From: Nymphaea colorata
Lineage: Eukaryota > Streptophyta > Magnoliopsida > Nymphaeales > Nymphaeaceae
NCBI RefSeq assembly: GCF_008831285.2
Contig: NC_045140.1
Location: forward strand, 19,466,370-19,530,369
Length of the DNA stretch: 64,000 bases
Direction of reading: 5' to 3'
Part shown: one piece after another, positions 35,676 through 48,975 of the stretch
Layout: each line of letters begins with the position of its first letter
Numbering within the stretch: the stretch's first letter is position 1
Made by a program: the position numbers and the translations under genes
The notes under the pieces: generated by a model
What the model was told of the DNA's origin: nothing
Database searches by the model: none
What the model saw: the letters and a program-made list of their open reading frames with translations, nothing else

Positions 35676-38572
35676 TCATCTAAATAGGGATTGGTAATAG
35701 CGTAATATCGCTAATTAGAATTTCCGTTTGACGTGGTAGCTCCAGTGACCAAAGGGACGTGCGTGTTGCTTGCCTACGAAGAAGAAACGCTTTAGCGAAA
35801 GCATCATGCATTCTTTAGATTATGTTGCATTATAGTAAGCTTTTGGCAATACATATTGTTTCTTTTTTGTATTAAGGGTGTTTAAATGCTCAGTTATACC
35901 AAGGTGTACATCAAAAGCATTCAAGATCTTGTTACGACCTTGATAAGAGATGAAAGACGCCAGGTCTTTCACTTCGATAATTTGTTTATCTTTGTTGTAA
36001 CGTATGTCATTGCCCTACTGCGTCTTATTTTGTAAATGGCAGTTTCTGCCTCGATAGCTTACAAAGTTGTTCTGGCAGGCTACACATGCGTAAAATATTT
36101 GGAGAAGCACCTCTGTTGTTAATGGTTTAATTTTGCACCAAAGTTTTGTGTGGCAGGTTACGTTATCTTGTTGGGTCGGTCGGGCCGTCGTCGGGCCAGC
36201 CCAATTGGGCCCGAGCCTGGGCCAGGGAAAACCTGGCCCGGGCTGGGACCCGGGCCAGGTAGGCAGGCCCGGGGCCAGGTAGGCAGGCCCGGCAGCGGTC
36301 CCGGGCCGGATAGGTCAGAGTACGTGTTCGAATCTTAAGTTGGACAAAGTACGTTACGGTCTAGGCTTGACCCAGAACCATGCGGCCTATAACCCCCCTG
36401 CCTTTGAGTATTGAAAGCCGACCAATTGATAGCTTGTATGTTGTAATGACTTGGCTTAGGTGCTTGCCTGACAGATCCCTAACCTTTGGTTTAATGTTCT
36501 TCTAGGTATGAACTTTTAAACTGGTTAAGGTCAACGTTGAGATCCACCATATAATGCATGCAAGTCCACTTTGAACTAGATCATTGAGGTTGAGATCCAT
36601 CGTACTAGCTTGCAAGTCAATTTTGAATTAGATCATTATAGTTACTCTTGCTGCTATATCCCTGCTATATCCCGAAGACGATATGAAAGTTTGGAGGGCT
36701 ACAATCAAATTTATATGAGACTTGAGTGGCATGAGATGGCTGAACAAGAAGAGATGGTGAAGCACCAAAAAGATGAGGACCTCCCCACTAAGCATAAGTT
36801 GTCACCTAAGGAGGGTGGCAATAACCCATAGCCACGAAAGTGAAAGCCTCGGTCCAGCTGACCTAAGCATGGCAACTTATCACGAAAGAATGAAACTTTC
36901 CAAGTCCATTAAGTCATTGCCCAAGGAAGGTGGTGCCAACAACATGTGTGAATGGGCAGACCAATTTTTGAAATCATCTTAGGCTACCATCCCAGCTTCT
37001 ACCACTATGAATGAGGGGCATAACTATGGGAAAGAAGAGGGCACAAAGAAGCAAGGCCGGACCACTATCCTTAGCTCGCATTTATCCACTCTTCAACCGT
37101 CCCAAACAGTTAAGGCATGGCCACTTACATGGGGAAACAGCGTGCTTTCTTGGAAGAAAAGGAGGCAACTTATCTTGGACTCTCCTAAGACGAATTCCCT
37201 TGATCTTAAAAATCTTAACGACAAGGTCGACCATGAGGCTGATCAAAGCAAGTGCCAAGGCAAGACTTGGATCACTGCCTCTCTACGCCGGATGGCTATT
37301 GAGCACCAACGTATGAACAAAGCATGGGTGCAAGTTAGACTAATCTTTGATTTGGGTAAGCATGACCCAAGGCTGGGTCACCGTGAAAAGCTCAAGGGGG
37401 TTTACAGGCGTTTAAGTCCCAACTTGACATAGTTCCTGTCGAAAACTTGTCCAAGGGACAAGCGAAGAAAAGATAAATCAGCAGTGAAAGCATGGAACAA
37501 AAGCGGGGAACCGCATGTGGTTAGGCCCAAAAGACTAAAAGGGCAAGATCGTGGTAAACCTCCCGAAGCGCTAGCATGGTGTGGAATGGCATGGCTTAAA
37601 GAACGTCGAAGACCACAAGAGTCATTGCTTCGGTCACTTCCACCTCTCACAGATACATATTTGAAAGAAAAAGGAACATGTCATCTTAAAAGTACTCAGA
37701 GTTTATGAAATTAACTCAGACTTTCTTCTCTAATGGCATCTATTTGTTTTTGTTGAAAAAGAAAACATCTTTATTCACAAATTCAGCCACATACACTAAT
37801 TAAGAACAAGTAATTGTTAAAGTCAGCAGCTACAAATTTGTGGTCAATGAAGCTCTTAATTAGTTATGACGTCGCAAATGCCAGTGCAAAAAAATGGAAG
37901 AAAGTATTAGATCCGTTAAAATATTTGTGGTCAATGAAGGTTTAAGTTGGGATTGTACTAACTAAAGGCAGAAACATGCTTTTCTATTAAAATGCTGTGC
38001 CAAGAGCTTAGATCATCAGATGAACGTGGATCCTGACGACCGTCTTACACGTTCAATACCAGGGGCTTGTTCATGTCGACAGCCAAACGGTAAAGACCTG
38101 ATCCACGGAATTTTAACTGAAACACACCTTTCATATTCCTACTGCATGGGTCATCAATCTTGTCATTTCAGAATCTCTCACCAAGTTAATATGCCCGCTG
38201 ACGAGTACCAAATGAATGATGTACGTGAATCTCATTGTCCGGGTCTATTATTATTAAGCTACTAGAGATTTTCAAAGCTTGATGAAGATACAAGTGGACA
38301 ATTGAGTTGACAAGGAAGAAAACTTTGGTTGACAGAGATAGCCTGTCAACTCAGTTTAGGAACGCCGAAACATATATAATTTTTCAAAATTTTATATAGG
38401 CTAAATATACATTTCTTAAATTACATATAATTTAAAAAAAAAAAAATCTAAGAGGGGGCCATGGCCCCTGCAGGCCCTTGACTCGGTTTCTAGTTTCTTT
38501 GTGTTTATATAATGAACTGTCCTTCCATTTGATTCACTAGCAAGAGATTTTCCCACCAAACAAAAACCCAAG
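35676..38572. other. intergenic with GGCCC-rich island and repeat debris
   Basis: The DPH2 3' flank is followed by a GGCCC-rich island at 36165-36320. A ~53-bp imperfect direct repeat at ~36537-36645 (GTTGAGATCCA...GATCATT) comes next. From 36700 to 37720 several short overlapping frames contain echoes such as CCTAAGGAGGGTGGCAATAAC and CCCAAGGAAGGTGGTGCCAAC. These look like decayed transposon sequence, but I recognise no domain. Confidence 0.5.
36165..36320. repeat. GGCCC-rich low-complexity island
   Basis: Dense GGGCC/GGCCC palindromic phrases include a perfect tandem copy of CCAGGTAGGCAGGCCCGG at about 36255-36292. Similar GGCCCG-rich segments occur as dispersed repeats in many plant genomes. 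The Gly-Pro-rich frame across it is a by-product of composition. Confidence 0.75.
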
Positions 38573-41021
<2,449 letters not shown>

Positions 41022-41683
41022 GCATCAGCCGTCTACTTAAATTAGCTATTATATACTTATACTCGACATAATATGCTACATATTAAATAAATGAATGAGT
41101 CCAGTACTTGGAAAGTTATGGGCCACGGGCAGTATGTAATAATAAAGTTGATGAATAAACTGCCTTTCATGTTTTAATTATTGTTGGCTGGCGTACATTA
41201 GTGGCGCTCACATACCATGGACGACCCTTGATCAACAACACTGGAGCAGCATTGCGATCTCCGAGCTTCGTAAAGAAAGCCTCGTGAACAAGGGGAGGAG
41301 GCAGGGGGAGGGTTACCAGTGGTCATGGCCCCAGATTTTTAGAGAAAAATGGTGGAACTAGCAAGCAACTTCAAGAAAACAAGATTGCACTCTCAGAGCT
41401 CCTACCATCAAATTCCTCTTGCTCTTTGAGTCGAGTACCTCGTACTCGCAATGGGCGGCGACTGCGTCTGTATATATATATATATATAGCACCGACGACG
41501 ACCAGCGGTGGGTCGCCCCAGCACTATGAAGGGGAGCCTCCCCTTCGAAGGTGGTGGGCGTGTCCCAACATTCTGTGTTTTTTCTTTTTTAGTAAAAGGA
41601 GTTGCGTAGCCACTAAGCTTTAGATTCCATTTGATTTCATCGGTATGATCGAGCGTTCTCCACGAAAAAAAGAATTAGGCCAA
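41022..41683. other. spacer between protease gene and its pseudogene copy
   Basis: Contains the protease 3' flank and AT-rich spacer with a short (TA)n at ~41468-41487. No gene recognised. Confidence 0.5.
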
Positions 41684-42035
41684 GATGGGGAAACGCTTTG
41701 CGATAATACTGCTACTAGCGGTTCTACTACATGCCACGCCATTGCTGAAAGCTTCGTCATGCACCCAGATGATCTTAGTGATGAGACACTTCTGTGGAAT
41801 GTGTACATGAGATGGCTTCATTCCTTCAAGGTGTCGAGAACGAAGGACGAGATGCTAAAGCGCTTCCCTGTGTTCGTCGAGAACGTGTGATTCTTTCAAG
41901 TATTCAAAGAAAATAAATGACTCTTTTTACCAGCTTCAAGAGCGCTCACAAATGGGAAGTTTCTGTCACTGTATGCTGGACATAGACCGGATCCTACTGC
42001 CGGTAAGAACGTTGGGAAGGTCTTGGTTGGACCCT
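41684..42035 (+). pseudogene. broken partial copy of the cysteine protease
   Basis: The nucleotide sequence closely parallels exon 1 of the intact gene at 38573: ATG plus signal peptide, then the segment encoding HPDDLSDETLLWNVYMRWLH. The two parts are in different frames, so there is an indel near the end of the signal peptide. The codon corresponding to CGA after FVENV is TGA (ending at 41890). Further on, homology continues in pieces (LYAGH-like and DPTAGKN-like) with a deletion, then stops at about 42035. Nothing homologous to the catalytic exons was found downstream, so this is a truncated, non-functional duplicate. Confidence 0.88.
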
Positions 42036-43561
42036 TTTCAGAACTGGTCCAGGACATCGGGTTATCTCCTTACAATGAGATTGGATGATCGTTCATGCAT
42101 TTTTTAAATGTTTCTTTCTTCTCTTCTATTCTCTCTATCTTGTTCTCTTACATTATTTTACTTTCTTTTATCAATTAGTTGATTACTAATCAATCTTTTA
42201 TGAAATTGAAACTCGAATTTGAAGTTCCACATTTATCATACTAGAAATTTACAAATTAATTCGTCTGGATTTCATTAAATATTTATTCCATGCCCATCCT
42301 AATTTGTCTGGATTTCATTAAATATTTTATTCCATGCCCATCCATATTTTATTTATGGCATCAATTCCTTTTTGAATAGCATTTGTTATATAATTCTGTC
42401 AAAAAACTCATGCCTCTATAAATCTTAGAGTCATGTCTGCTTCTGGTAACAACTATTCAGTTCATTCGAAGGATACCGCAAAAGGTGATAACTCTCTAGC
42501 AAAAGCTGTTTTTATGTTTTTGGAATTTAAAAACATATTCGAATGAGCCTATGTGAAAATATCTACAGTTCATGGAACTTCATTATATATGAACCCATAA
42601 CGATCAATATATGGGAAAACTATGTCTCCAGCTAGCGAAGCACTGTTCACGTCGCTCCCGTAGGGTCCTGGTAGACACTCACGCAGTACTCATAATGCCA
42701 AACAAACACAGCACATCCTCACCATCATAAAAGATATATCAGTCATAAACATGTCTTATAATCATAAATTTGATAGGATGTTTTCCTTTTAATATCTAAC
42801 GCCTACAAAAAAATTGACTTGAGGACTTTTGATGGAGGTACTTGGTTGGTAGAGGTTATCTTTATCTTACGCCCAAGCATCAAACACCATACACAGAAAA
42901 AGTTCTTTCGAACGCGTTGCATATTTTTAAACTTTGTAGGTCTTTTGTCTCACAAAAAGGTTCTGATTTTTTATCCTAAACTATTGTCCTAACCGCGTAA
43001 GAAAATTCATCTTCCTTTTTTCTCCTAAAATACATGGTCCGGTTAAGACATTTTGTAGATACTACTCTTTTGTACTGCAAACGATAGATCTGCTGGACAC
43101 CAAGATGTTTAGAGATATCGGTATAACTTGAGTGCAGGGAGAAGGAAGCAGTAACTTGGATCTCTCCTCAAATCACCAATCACCAATAAGAAGACATGCA
43201 TGTAACATTTTATATATATATTACTGATTTTTGCTTTATCTTCTCTCCTTCTTTCTATTACCATCTTACCACATCCAGACTATATATATACCCGTAGATA
43301 AGAAAATGGTATCTGCCAAAATGAATGAAATATGTCGTTTATCACTGAATATACACTGTCTTCATAGCAGATCCGCTCGGTCCAGAGAAACAGGACCAAA
43401 GAAAAAAAAAAAAAGGACCATGGGTTTCCCCTTCTTTTCTCCTACAGATATCAACATAACTAAAAGAATCAATTGAATGACTTGTAAAAATTATAAAAGA
43501 TAGAAAAGGGAAGAATGAACAAAAAATGTCTCCACTGCAGAATTCCGGTCACGATGGGCAT
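42036..43561. other. intergenic, no gene recognised
   Basis: AT-rich spacer. Near 42257-42345 a ~44-bp unit (AATT[CT]GTCTGGATTTCATT, then ATTCCATGCCCATCC) is present twice in tandem with few differences. Confidence 0.55.
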
Positions 43562-43801
43562 TCAGTGACCGGGTCCTCTAGGACTAGGACCAGAAGCTAA
43601 ACGGCCGAGCCAACTGACGACGACGGACCTCGCCCTGTCATAGGCGGCAGGGTACAAGATCAGGTAATCGTTGCCCGCCAACTGATCCTGCGGCTGCTGC
43701 AGAAGCTGCAGGGGCCTCGCTGCCTCCGCCTGCCAGCAGAACAGGACGCTGCTGCACACCACCATGGCCAACAGCAGGGCGCACAACCTCTGAGTCCTCA
43801 T
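43562..43801 (-). CDS. PAMP-induced secreted peptide precursor (prePIP1-like)
   Basis: An intronless 79-residue precursor. Residues 1-28 form a signal peptide (MRTQRLCALLLAMVVCSSVL... ending around QAEA). A variable middle follows, and the last residues are RLASGPSPRGPGH. That C-terminal peptide agrees with the mature PIP1 sequence of Arabidopsis as I remember it; the SGPS...GH core defines the PIP/PIPL family. The cleaved, hydroxylated peptide is perceived at the cell surface by the receptor kinase RLK7 and amplifies pattern-triggered immunity. The start at 43801 was chosen over an in-frame ATG at 43954 because a signal peptide begins directly here and a TATA box at 43973-43983 would place transcription start near 43945. 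The gene is single-exon, with its own promoter containing W-box cores. Confidence 0.93.
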   Translation of the reverse strand: MRTQRLCALLLAMVVCSSVLFCWQAEAARPLQLLQQPQDQLAGNDYLILYPAAYDRARSVVVSWLGRLASGPSPRGPGH

Positions 43802-43863
43802 GAATGTCGCCGGATAATCCGAGATAATGCCGGAAAAGCTCGGAGGCTGTGGTTGATCTTCCA

Positions 43864-43935
43864 AAGAAGAGAATGGAGAAAGCAGATTAAGAAGAGAATG
43901 GAGAAAGCAGATTAAGAAGAGAATGGAGAGAGCAG
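43864..43935. repeat. 25-bp tandem repeat, three copies, in PIP1 leader
   Basis: GAAGAGAATGGAGAAAGCAG plus ATTAA is repeated twice exactly, with a third slightly changed copy (GAGAGAGCAG). It sits between the TATA box and the start codon, so it is probably transcribed as 5' UTR. Confidence 0.85.
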
Positions 43936-43972
43936 ATGTGGGATGTCGTAGCACTTAGCTCTCTAGTCGGCA

Positions 43973-43983
43973 GTATTTATAGC
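43973..43983 (-). promoter_or_regulatory. TATA box of the PIP1 gene
   Basis: The minus strand reads GCTATAAATAC, a strong plant TATA element, ~170 bases before the chosen start codon. Confidence 0.7.
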
Positions 43984-44303
43984 CGTCAAGGAAGCGACGG
44001 AGCAGGTAGAGGAAGATTGGAATTGCCCCTGGGAGATGGTTTAATTTCGAGAAGGACAAGACATGGGGCCTTGGTTCTTCCCTTTTCGACGGCTGATTTG
44101 GAGGGCTCCCGCATCAGGGGCGTTTTGGTCATAAAAGTCAGTGGTCAATTTCGTCAAAGTGGAGGATTTTGACTAGGCGGAGGAGGCGCGTGGGGGTGAG
44201 CTGGTCTTTTCTTTGCGTGTGGACCAAGACTGGAGCCGGGCGGAGAAATTTTCTCCGTTTCAAACATGTGATCAACAAATCTTTGAAAGAGAGGAGGTTG
44301 ACC
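43984..44303. promoter_or_regulatory. W-box core cluster upstream of PIP1
   Basis: TTGAC cores lie at 43984-43989 (minus, TTGACG), 44143-44148 (minus, TTGACC), 44152-44157 (minus, TTGACG), 44169-44174 (plus, TTGACT) and 44298-44303 (plus, TTGACC). TTGAC[C/T] is the WRKY-binding W-box. A group of them upstream of a PAMP-induced gene fits known regulation, though single cores occur by chance. Confidence 0.5.
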
Positions 44304-44465
44304 GGGTTGATGTTGGTTGGGAGTGTTGAAAAATGAAGCGGTTGTTTACACTTCGTTTCTGCAAGGCGACGAAGACGAAGCCGGCATTCATTAAGATCCC
44401 CGTCACCGCTCGAGAGACGGCGACTGGGAGTGCCGGGTCCTTCTTTCTAATATTTACGACAATGA

Positions 44466-44645
44466 AATTTAATTCATTTTGTGTTTATAGATAGTAAAAT
44501 CTTAATTTAAAGAAAATTGATATAGACATCTTACAAATTATTTTTTGAAAATATTAATTTAATTCATTTTGTGTTTATAGATAGTAAAATCTTAATTTAA
44601 AGAAAATTGATATAGACATCTTACAAATTATTTTTTGAAAATATT
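44466..44645. repeat. perfect 90-bp tandem duplication
   Basis: The unit at 44466-44555 is repeated base for base at 44556-44645. Both contain AATTCATTTTGTGTTTATAG and end in TTTTTTGAAAATAT. Confidence 0.95.
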
Positions 44646-44668
44646 TTTATTCTTTTTACATTTTATAC

Positions 44669-45013
44669 TATAGTTGGCAAAGATTCATTGTCAGAATCAC
44701 TCGAGTCAGCTCAAATCGCCCTCAAATCTACCATGAGTCAAAAGTTTTCAAGAGAAAGAACCCGACTCATTGCCCCTGACTCGCCCGATTAGGTGAGGAT
44801 GGCCCCTGACTCACTTAAAATTGCCGGACTCGGTTGCAGTAAAAGTACTACTGTTTTTAGAGAGCCGGAAATTTTACTTCATCCATATGCAGTAAAAAAA
44901 ATACATTAAAGAACTCATGACCTGACTAATCAGAATCCATGAGTCAAGTTGTTGACCGAGTGACTCACTAGGTCATCTACAAAAGAGTCTGAGTCACAAG
45001 TTTGCCAACTATG
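44669..45013. mobile_element. hAT-like MITE
   Basis: Terminal inverted repeats TATAGTTGGCAAA (left) and CATAGTTGGCAAA (reverse complement of right) are flanked by a perfect 8-bp duplication TTTTATAC (44661-44668 and 45014-45021). The 345-bp interior has repeated GACTCA/TGAGTC phrases, many in inverted order, and no coding capacity. Confidence 0.85.
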
Positions 45014-45744
45014 TTTTATACATTATGAGTTTGCTTCAAACGATACGGGTTGCCAATAAGAACAAGATCTTCTTTGTACAAACGCTTCAATTTATGTTCA
45101 CCTTTTTATATAGAGAGTATTTATATGGACATTTTCAAACTTATTCTTTTCAAAACTATATGTTAGTTCTTAGTTTAAAATGCATATTCTGTCTGTTTTC
45201 CATTATTTAAATATTTTTTTATTTTATAAACTTTGTATTCGTAATTTCTTACGGAATTCAAATGTTACTAAACCAGAGTTTTTCTTAAGAAAATCATTCA
45301 GCAAAGCCGGTTTGGCATTACTGTGGTAACTTTCCTAGTGGCTTTCATGGTATCAACTAATTGCTCATAATTGATGTCCTCATTTTGTTTGTAGTTCTTT
45401 ACAAACAACTGATTTTTAATACTTCTCTAATTCTTCATTTGCAATATCGTTTTTTGTCTTGCATGCCACACCATGCACTCCCAACTGATTTATAACATTG
45501 TTGAAATTAATAATGTCAACTTCTATGAATCACTAATGTAATTAGTTTCAATTTTTTTATTTTTTTGCACCTTTTCATTACATAATTTGTCTGTTTTCAT
45601 TCTTTGAGATCTTTTATTTAAATAGCATTTGGAGATAATAATGATAAAGTATGACTATATATGGACTTTTTGCTCCGCTTCTTTTTCTTTATTTCATTCT
45701 CCGGATTGATGCTAAGTCCTCGGACTGAACAATGAGAGGGTCAT

Positions 45745-45870
45745 TCAAGCTCAGGTCGAGCTCCAGCGGGGTCTTTAATTTGTTAAATGACTTGAGCTCA
45801 AGTTGATATTGCGATACGTTCATTTAGTCTAGTATCAACTCGTTTAAACTCGACCTAACTCGAGTCATGC
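45745..45870. mobile_element. fragment related to the 26529 hAT-like family
   Basis: It has the same character as the interior of the 26529-27032 element (GGTCGAGCTC, TTGAGCTCAAG, AACTCGTTTAAACTCGAC) but no intact termini were found. Confidence 0.4.
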
Positions 45871-46167
45871 TCTCATGTATATACCAATTCCTCGGCTTCC
45901 TTTTTTAATATTCTTTTTATTCACGTCCTTTTTCCTCTCTCAGTGTACTATATGAAAATTTTATTTTCTAAAGAGCCTTTTGAGATCATTCATAAAGAGC
46001 TCATAAATTTCCTTTGCGCCAAAGGACAAAAGTACCTACTTACTTTACTTATTGGTTCAACTTCTAACAACTCCAACAATAGTCAAAAGCTAAGAACATT
46101 GACAGCTGACAACATGGACCAAGTGAACTAGTGACTGTTCATAGCACCTTATTTCAAAAAACACAAG

Positions 46168-46170
<3 letters not shown>

Positions 46171-46232
<62 letters not shown>
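46171..46232. repeat. (AT)n microsatellite
   Basis: Uninterrupted AT dinucleotides for about 62 bases. Confidence 0.97.
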
Positions 46233-46235
<3 letters not shown>

Positions 46236-46644
46236 TCAGACATGACTATTGTTCATTAAAGAAGGCAATTTACAATCAACAGAGAGCACCACAATACGTG
46301 CAATCTTTGATCAAATAAACAAATGTCAAATAGTTGAACAAATAGAGAAGTTGGTTGTTGACTGGCGGCCAGCAATTAGCCGCGCAACACATGGGTCCGA
46401 ATGTCAGAGAAATAGAACTCTTAGTTGAACCGCAACTAGAGAATTTGCAAGTTGCTGTAATTGACAAACTTTGAAAAAACGAGTCTAAGCTGTTTTAGAA
46501 TTGCACAAAGCCCAAAGGTGATTGGGAGTTAATTAATTTTATATGTGGGAGATTGAAGGACTTGCGATTGGAACAGAAGAAGAAGAACAAGAAACTCCTT
46601 TCCTTTCCTTAATAGGCATTAATATTTTAAATTTTCCACTCATA

Positions 46645-46646
<2 letters not shown>

Positions 46647-46689
<43 letters not shown>
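46647..46689. repeat. (TA)n microsatellite
   Basis: Uninterrupted TA dinucleotides for about 43 bases, ~415 bases after the previous AT tract. Confidence 0.95.
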
Positions 46690-46692
<3 letters not shown>

Positions 46693-48750
46693 GGTTGATA
46701 AGTTGCCAATATGTAAATAAAATAATTTTTATGGGCTGCTCTGTTACAACAGCCCAAACTTGCCTCTACCACTCGTTTATATGTCTTTTAAGTAGTAAAT
46801 GTTTTACTTTTTTTGACCTCATTTCGGAGGTGTTTGACCCAATGGTCGAGGTGGAGAGTGGTAGGTGGCTAGTTTTTGTTTTGAATCCATGAGACATCAA
46901 CCTTTTATGTTGCCAAAAGAAGACTACTGACATGTAAGTTAAAGTATGATGGTGATAGCACGACAAGGCACCAAAAGCAAGCCCTATATCTTGATGGAAC
47001 GAATGGTTTTGTAAAAGCTTATGCTTTCTTTTGAACTGTATATGAAATACTTTTGTTCACTCATTTTGGCGTTTGTATTTTTAAGATGTGCCTTTATGCA
47101 TTGAATAATACGGAAAAGTATCGGAAATGGCGAGAACTCGGATGAGAGATGGAGCTCCTTTTGAAGTGAAAAAATTGGTAGTATGACAGTATACATGATT
47201 AGAACAAAACTCAATGTGCGCCTTGCTATATTTGATTATTTTCTTGACAACAAAAGAATTCAATCGACCTTGTGGAAATTGTGAACAAGTATTGGCAAAA
47301 AACTATACAATTTAAAAATATAGTGCGAAGACAAGAAGGTGTCCAACCTTGGTGAAATAGTAAAACCACGCTAAAGTTTGAAGCACTTCAGTTAATCCAG
47401 CAGAAAAGGTAGGATTTTTTTGTTGTAGGGATTGAATTATAATTTCGAAATAACAGGGCCAAAATACAATGCTTTATATTCTTGATATAAGTTAAACAAA
47501 AAGACCTCTAATGTTTGATATATATTCGCAAGTGGTGTTTACTTTTTTTTTCAAGACAAAAACAGCCCACTAACATTACATGAGTGCTGCTTCTCTTCTT
47601 GACCATTTGTCGTGACTGCCGGGAGACCGAATTACATGCACCATCTCAGCATACACAATTAGAGTATGTTAGGTGTGGATCTTATTAATGTACATTTATT
47701 TTCATGTCCAAACATTGTACATGTATATGCATGAGATAATGAATGAATATATAAAATAACATTAAACATAAGTAATATGAGATAATGTTTATGTGATAAT
47801 ATAATTTTTATGAGATAATGCAAAAAAAAATGAAAACACTTTTTACTGTTTAAAGTAGTATATTGGTCATAGCGATATAGAGACTAACAATTTTAGAGAA
47901 TTCTCCAATCCTTTTTTTTATGGTTTTCACTTTTATTGATACAAAAAGTTTTTTTTTTCTTATTAATAATATGAACCTTTTTGTCATACATAAAATAAAA
48001 TAAAGTGCAAAAGTACATACAAGTAAATATAACCAGCTTAGGACAGCCGACCACTCCCATCCTCCACAAAAGGATGCCCAGCGATTATCAGCCAACCCAT
48101 GCAGCCACTCTGCTCAAGGGAGAGGGCTAGACCAGAGAGGCCTGCTGTCTCTCTACATGCCGGAGGGGGAGGTTGTTAGTGGTTGGTGCTGAGGGGGGGC
48201 GAGGAGCTCGGAGAGAGTGGTTGTGATTCTGAGAGCTTGACATATTGGGAGGAAATGAGGAACGGAGTAGCTCGGGAATCGTATTTTACGGACTCCCCGA
48301 CATGGGAACAGAGAGGGAAGCAGGCAAGAAGTTCATATATTGTGCGCACTGATATGCTTCATTCTAAGAAGCATTCACAATCACAACACATAAAAGCAGA
48401 AAAACGATAGTCTTCTCAAACGGAAGGTGGAAGGTGGCATTCCTACCCGTTACTTTAAAGAGAGAGACGGCTGGAAATAGGCGCCGGAAAATTTTGTGAG
48501 GCATACCTAAAGAGTTGGCTGGAAGTAGATGCCGCAAAATGAGACGAGACATGGGCCAGAATAGTAGAACAAGAAAAAACAATCTTTTTTTGCTCTAAAA
48601 GTAAATTTGTTTATCGTGTAAAGTTTTCTGTTGGAAGCAGTCACAAATGTGGTCACTTGAGAATGTCAATCAAAAGTTGAGGGTCCTTTTGTGCAACACT
48701 AAATCGAATTTACTGACGTTCTATTGATAGAGCAGTGAAAGCCTCACCGG

Positions 48751-48975
48751 TTACAGGCAGCCTTTACGCAAACCATTATTGACGACAAGCTTCGCGCCTC
48801 CTGCCGTCATTAGGATTGCCAGCTGACTGCAATCCAGGCAATTACGTGAGGGCTGGAAATTCATCGTTGGACGAAGAGCGTGAACGAGGGAGTTCCATCC
48901 AATGGAGTCGGATGCCTTGGCAAAGTCGAGTTCTGGAATGAAGACAGGAACACCATTAACGTGCAGCGAGAGCAA
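48751..48975 (-). mobile_element. LINE (L1-type) reverse transcriptase fragment
   Basis: The minus-strand frame reads PELDFAKASDSIGWNSLVHAL and later NNGLRKGCL. These match the plant L1 reverse-transcriptase blocks around DFxKAFDSxxW and GLRQGCPLSP. It is an internal fragment only, cut at both ends and with changed residues in both blocks, so it is a dead relic. Confidence 0.7.

Noticed and set aside
36150-36338. Gly-Pro-rich 62-residue frame, collagen-like
   Set aside because: It arises from the GGCCC repeat; no start context, no conserved neighbours, and similar DNA repeats occur widely in plants.
37007-37432. 141-residue frame in the DPH2-protease spacer
   Set aside because: No recognised domain, overlapping frames of similar length, and repeated phrases nearby; more likely transposon debris than a gene.
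43802-43954. In-frame upstream ATG extending the PIP1 precursor by 51 residues
   Set aside because: The extension is encoded partly by a 25-bp tandem repeat, would place a second hydrophobic stretch before a normal signal peptide, and lies at or before the transcription start predicted from the TATA box.
46276-46467. Cys-rich 63-residue minus-strand frame between two AT tracts
   Set aside because: No signal peptide, no spacing pattern of a known Cys-rich peptide family, and no regulatory context.
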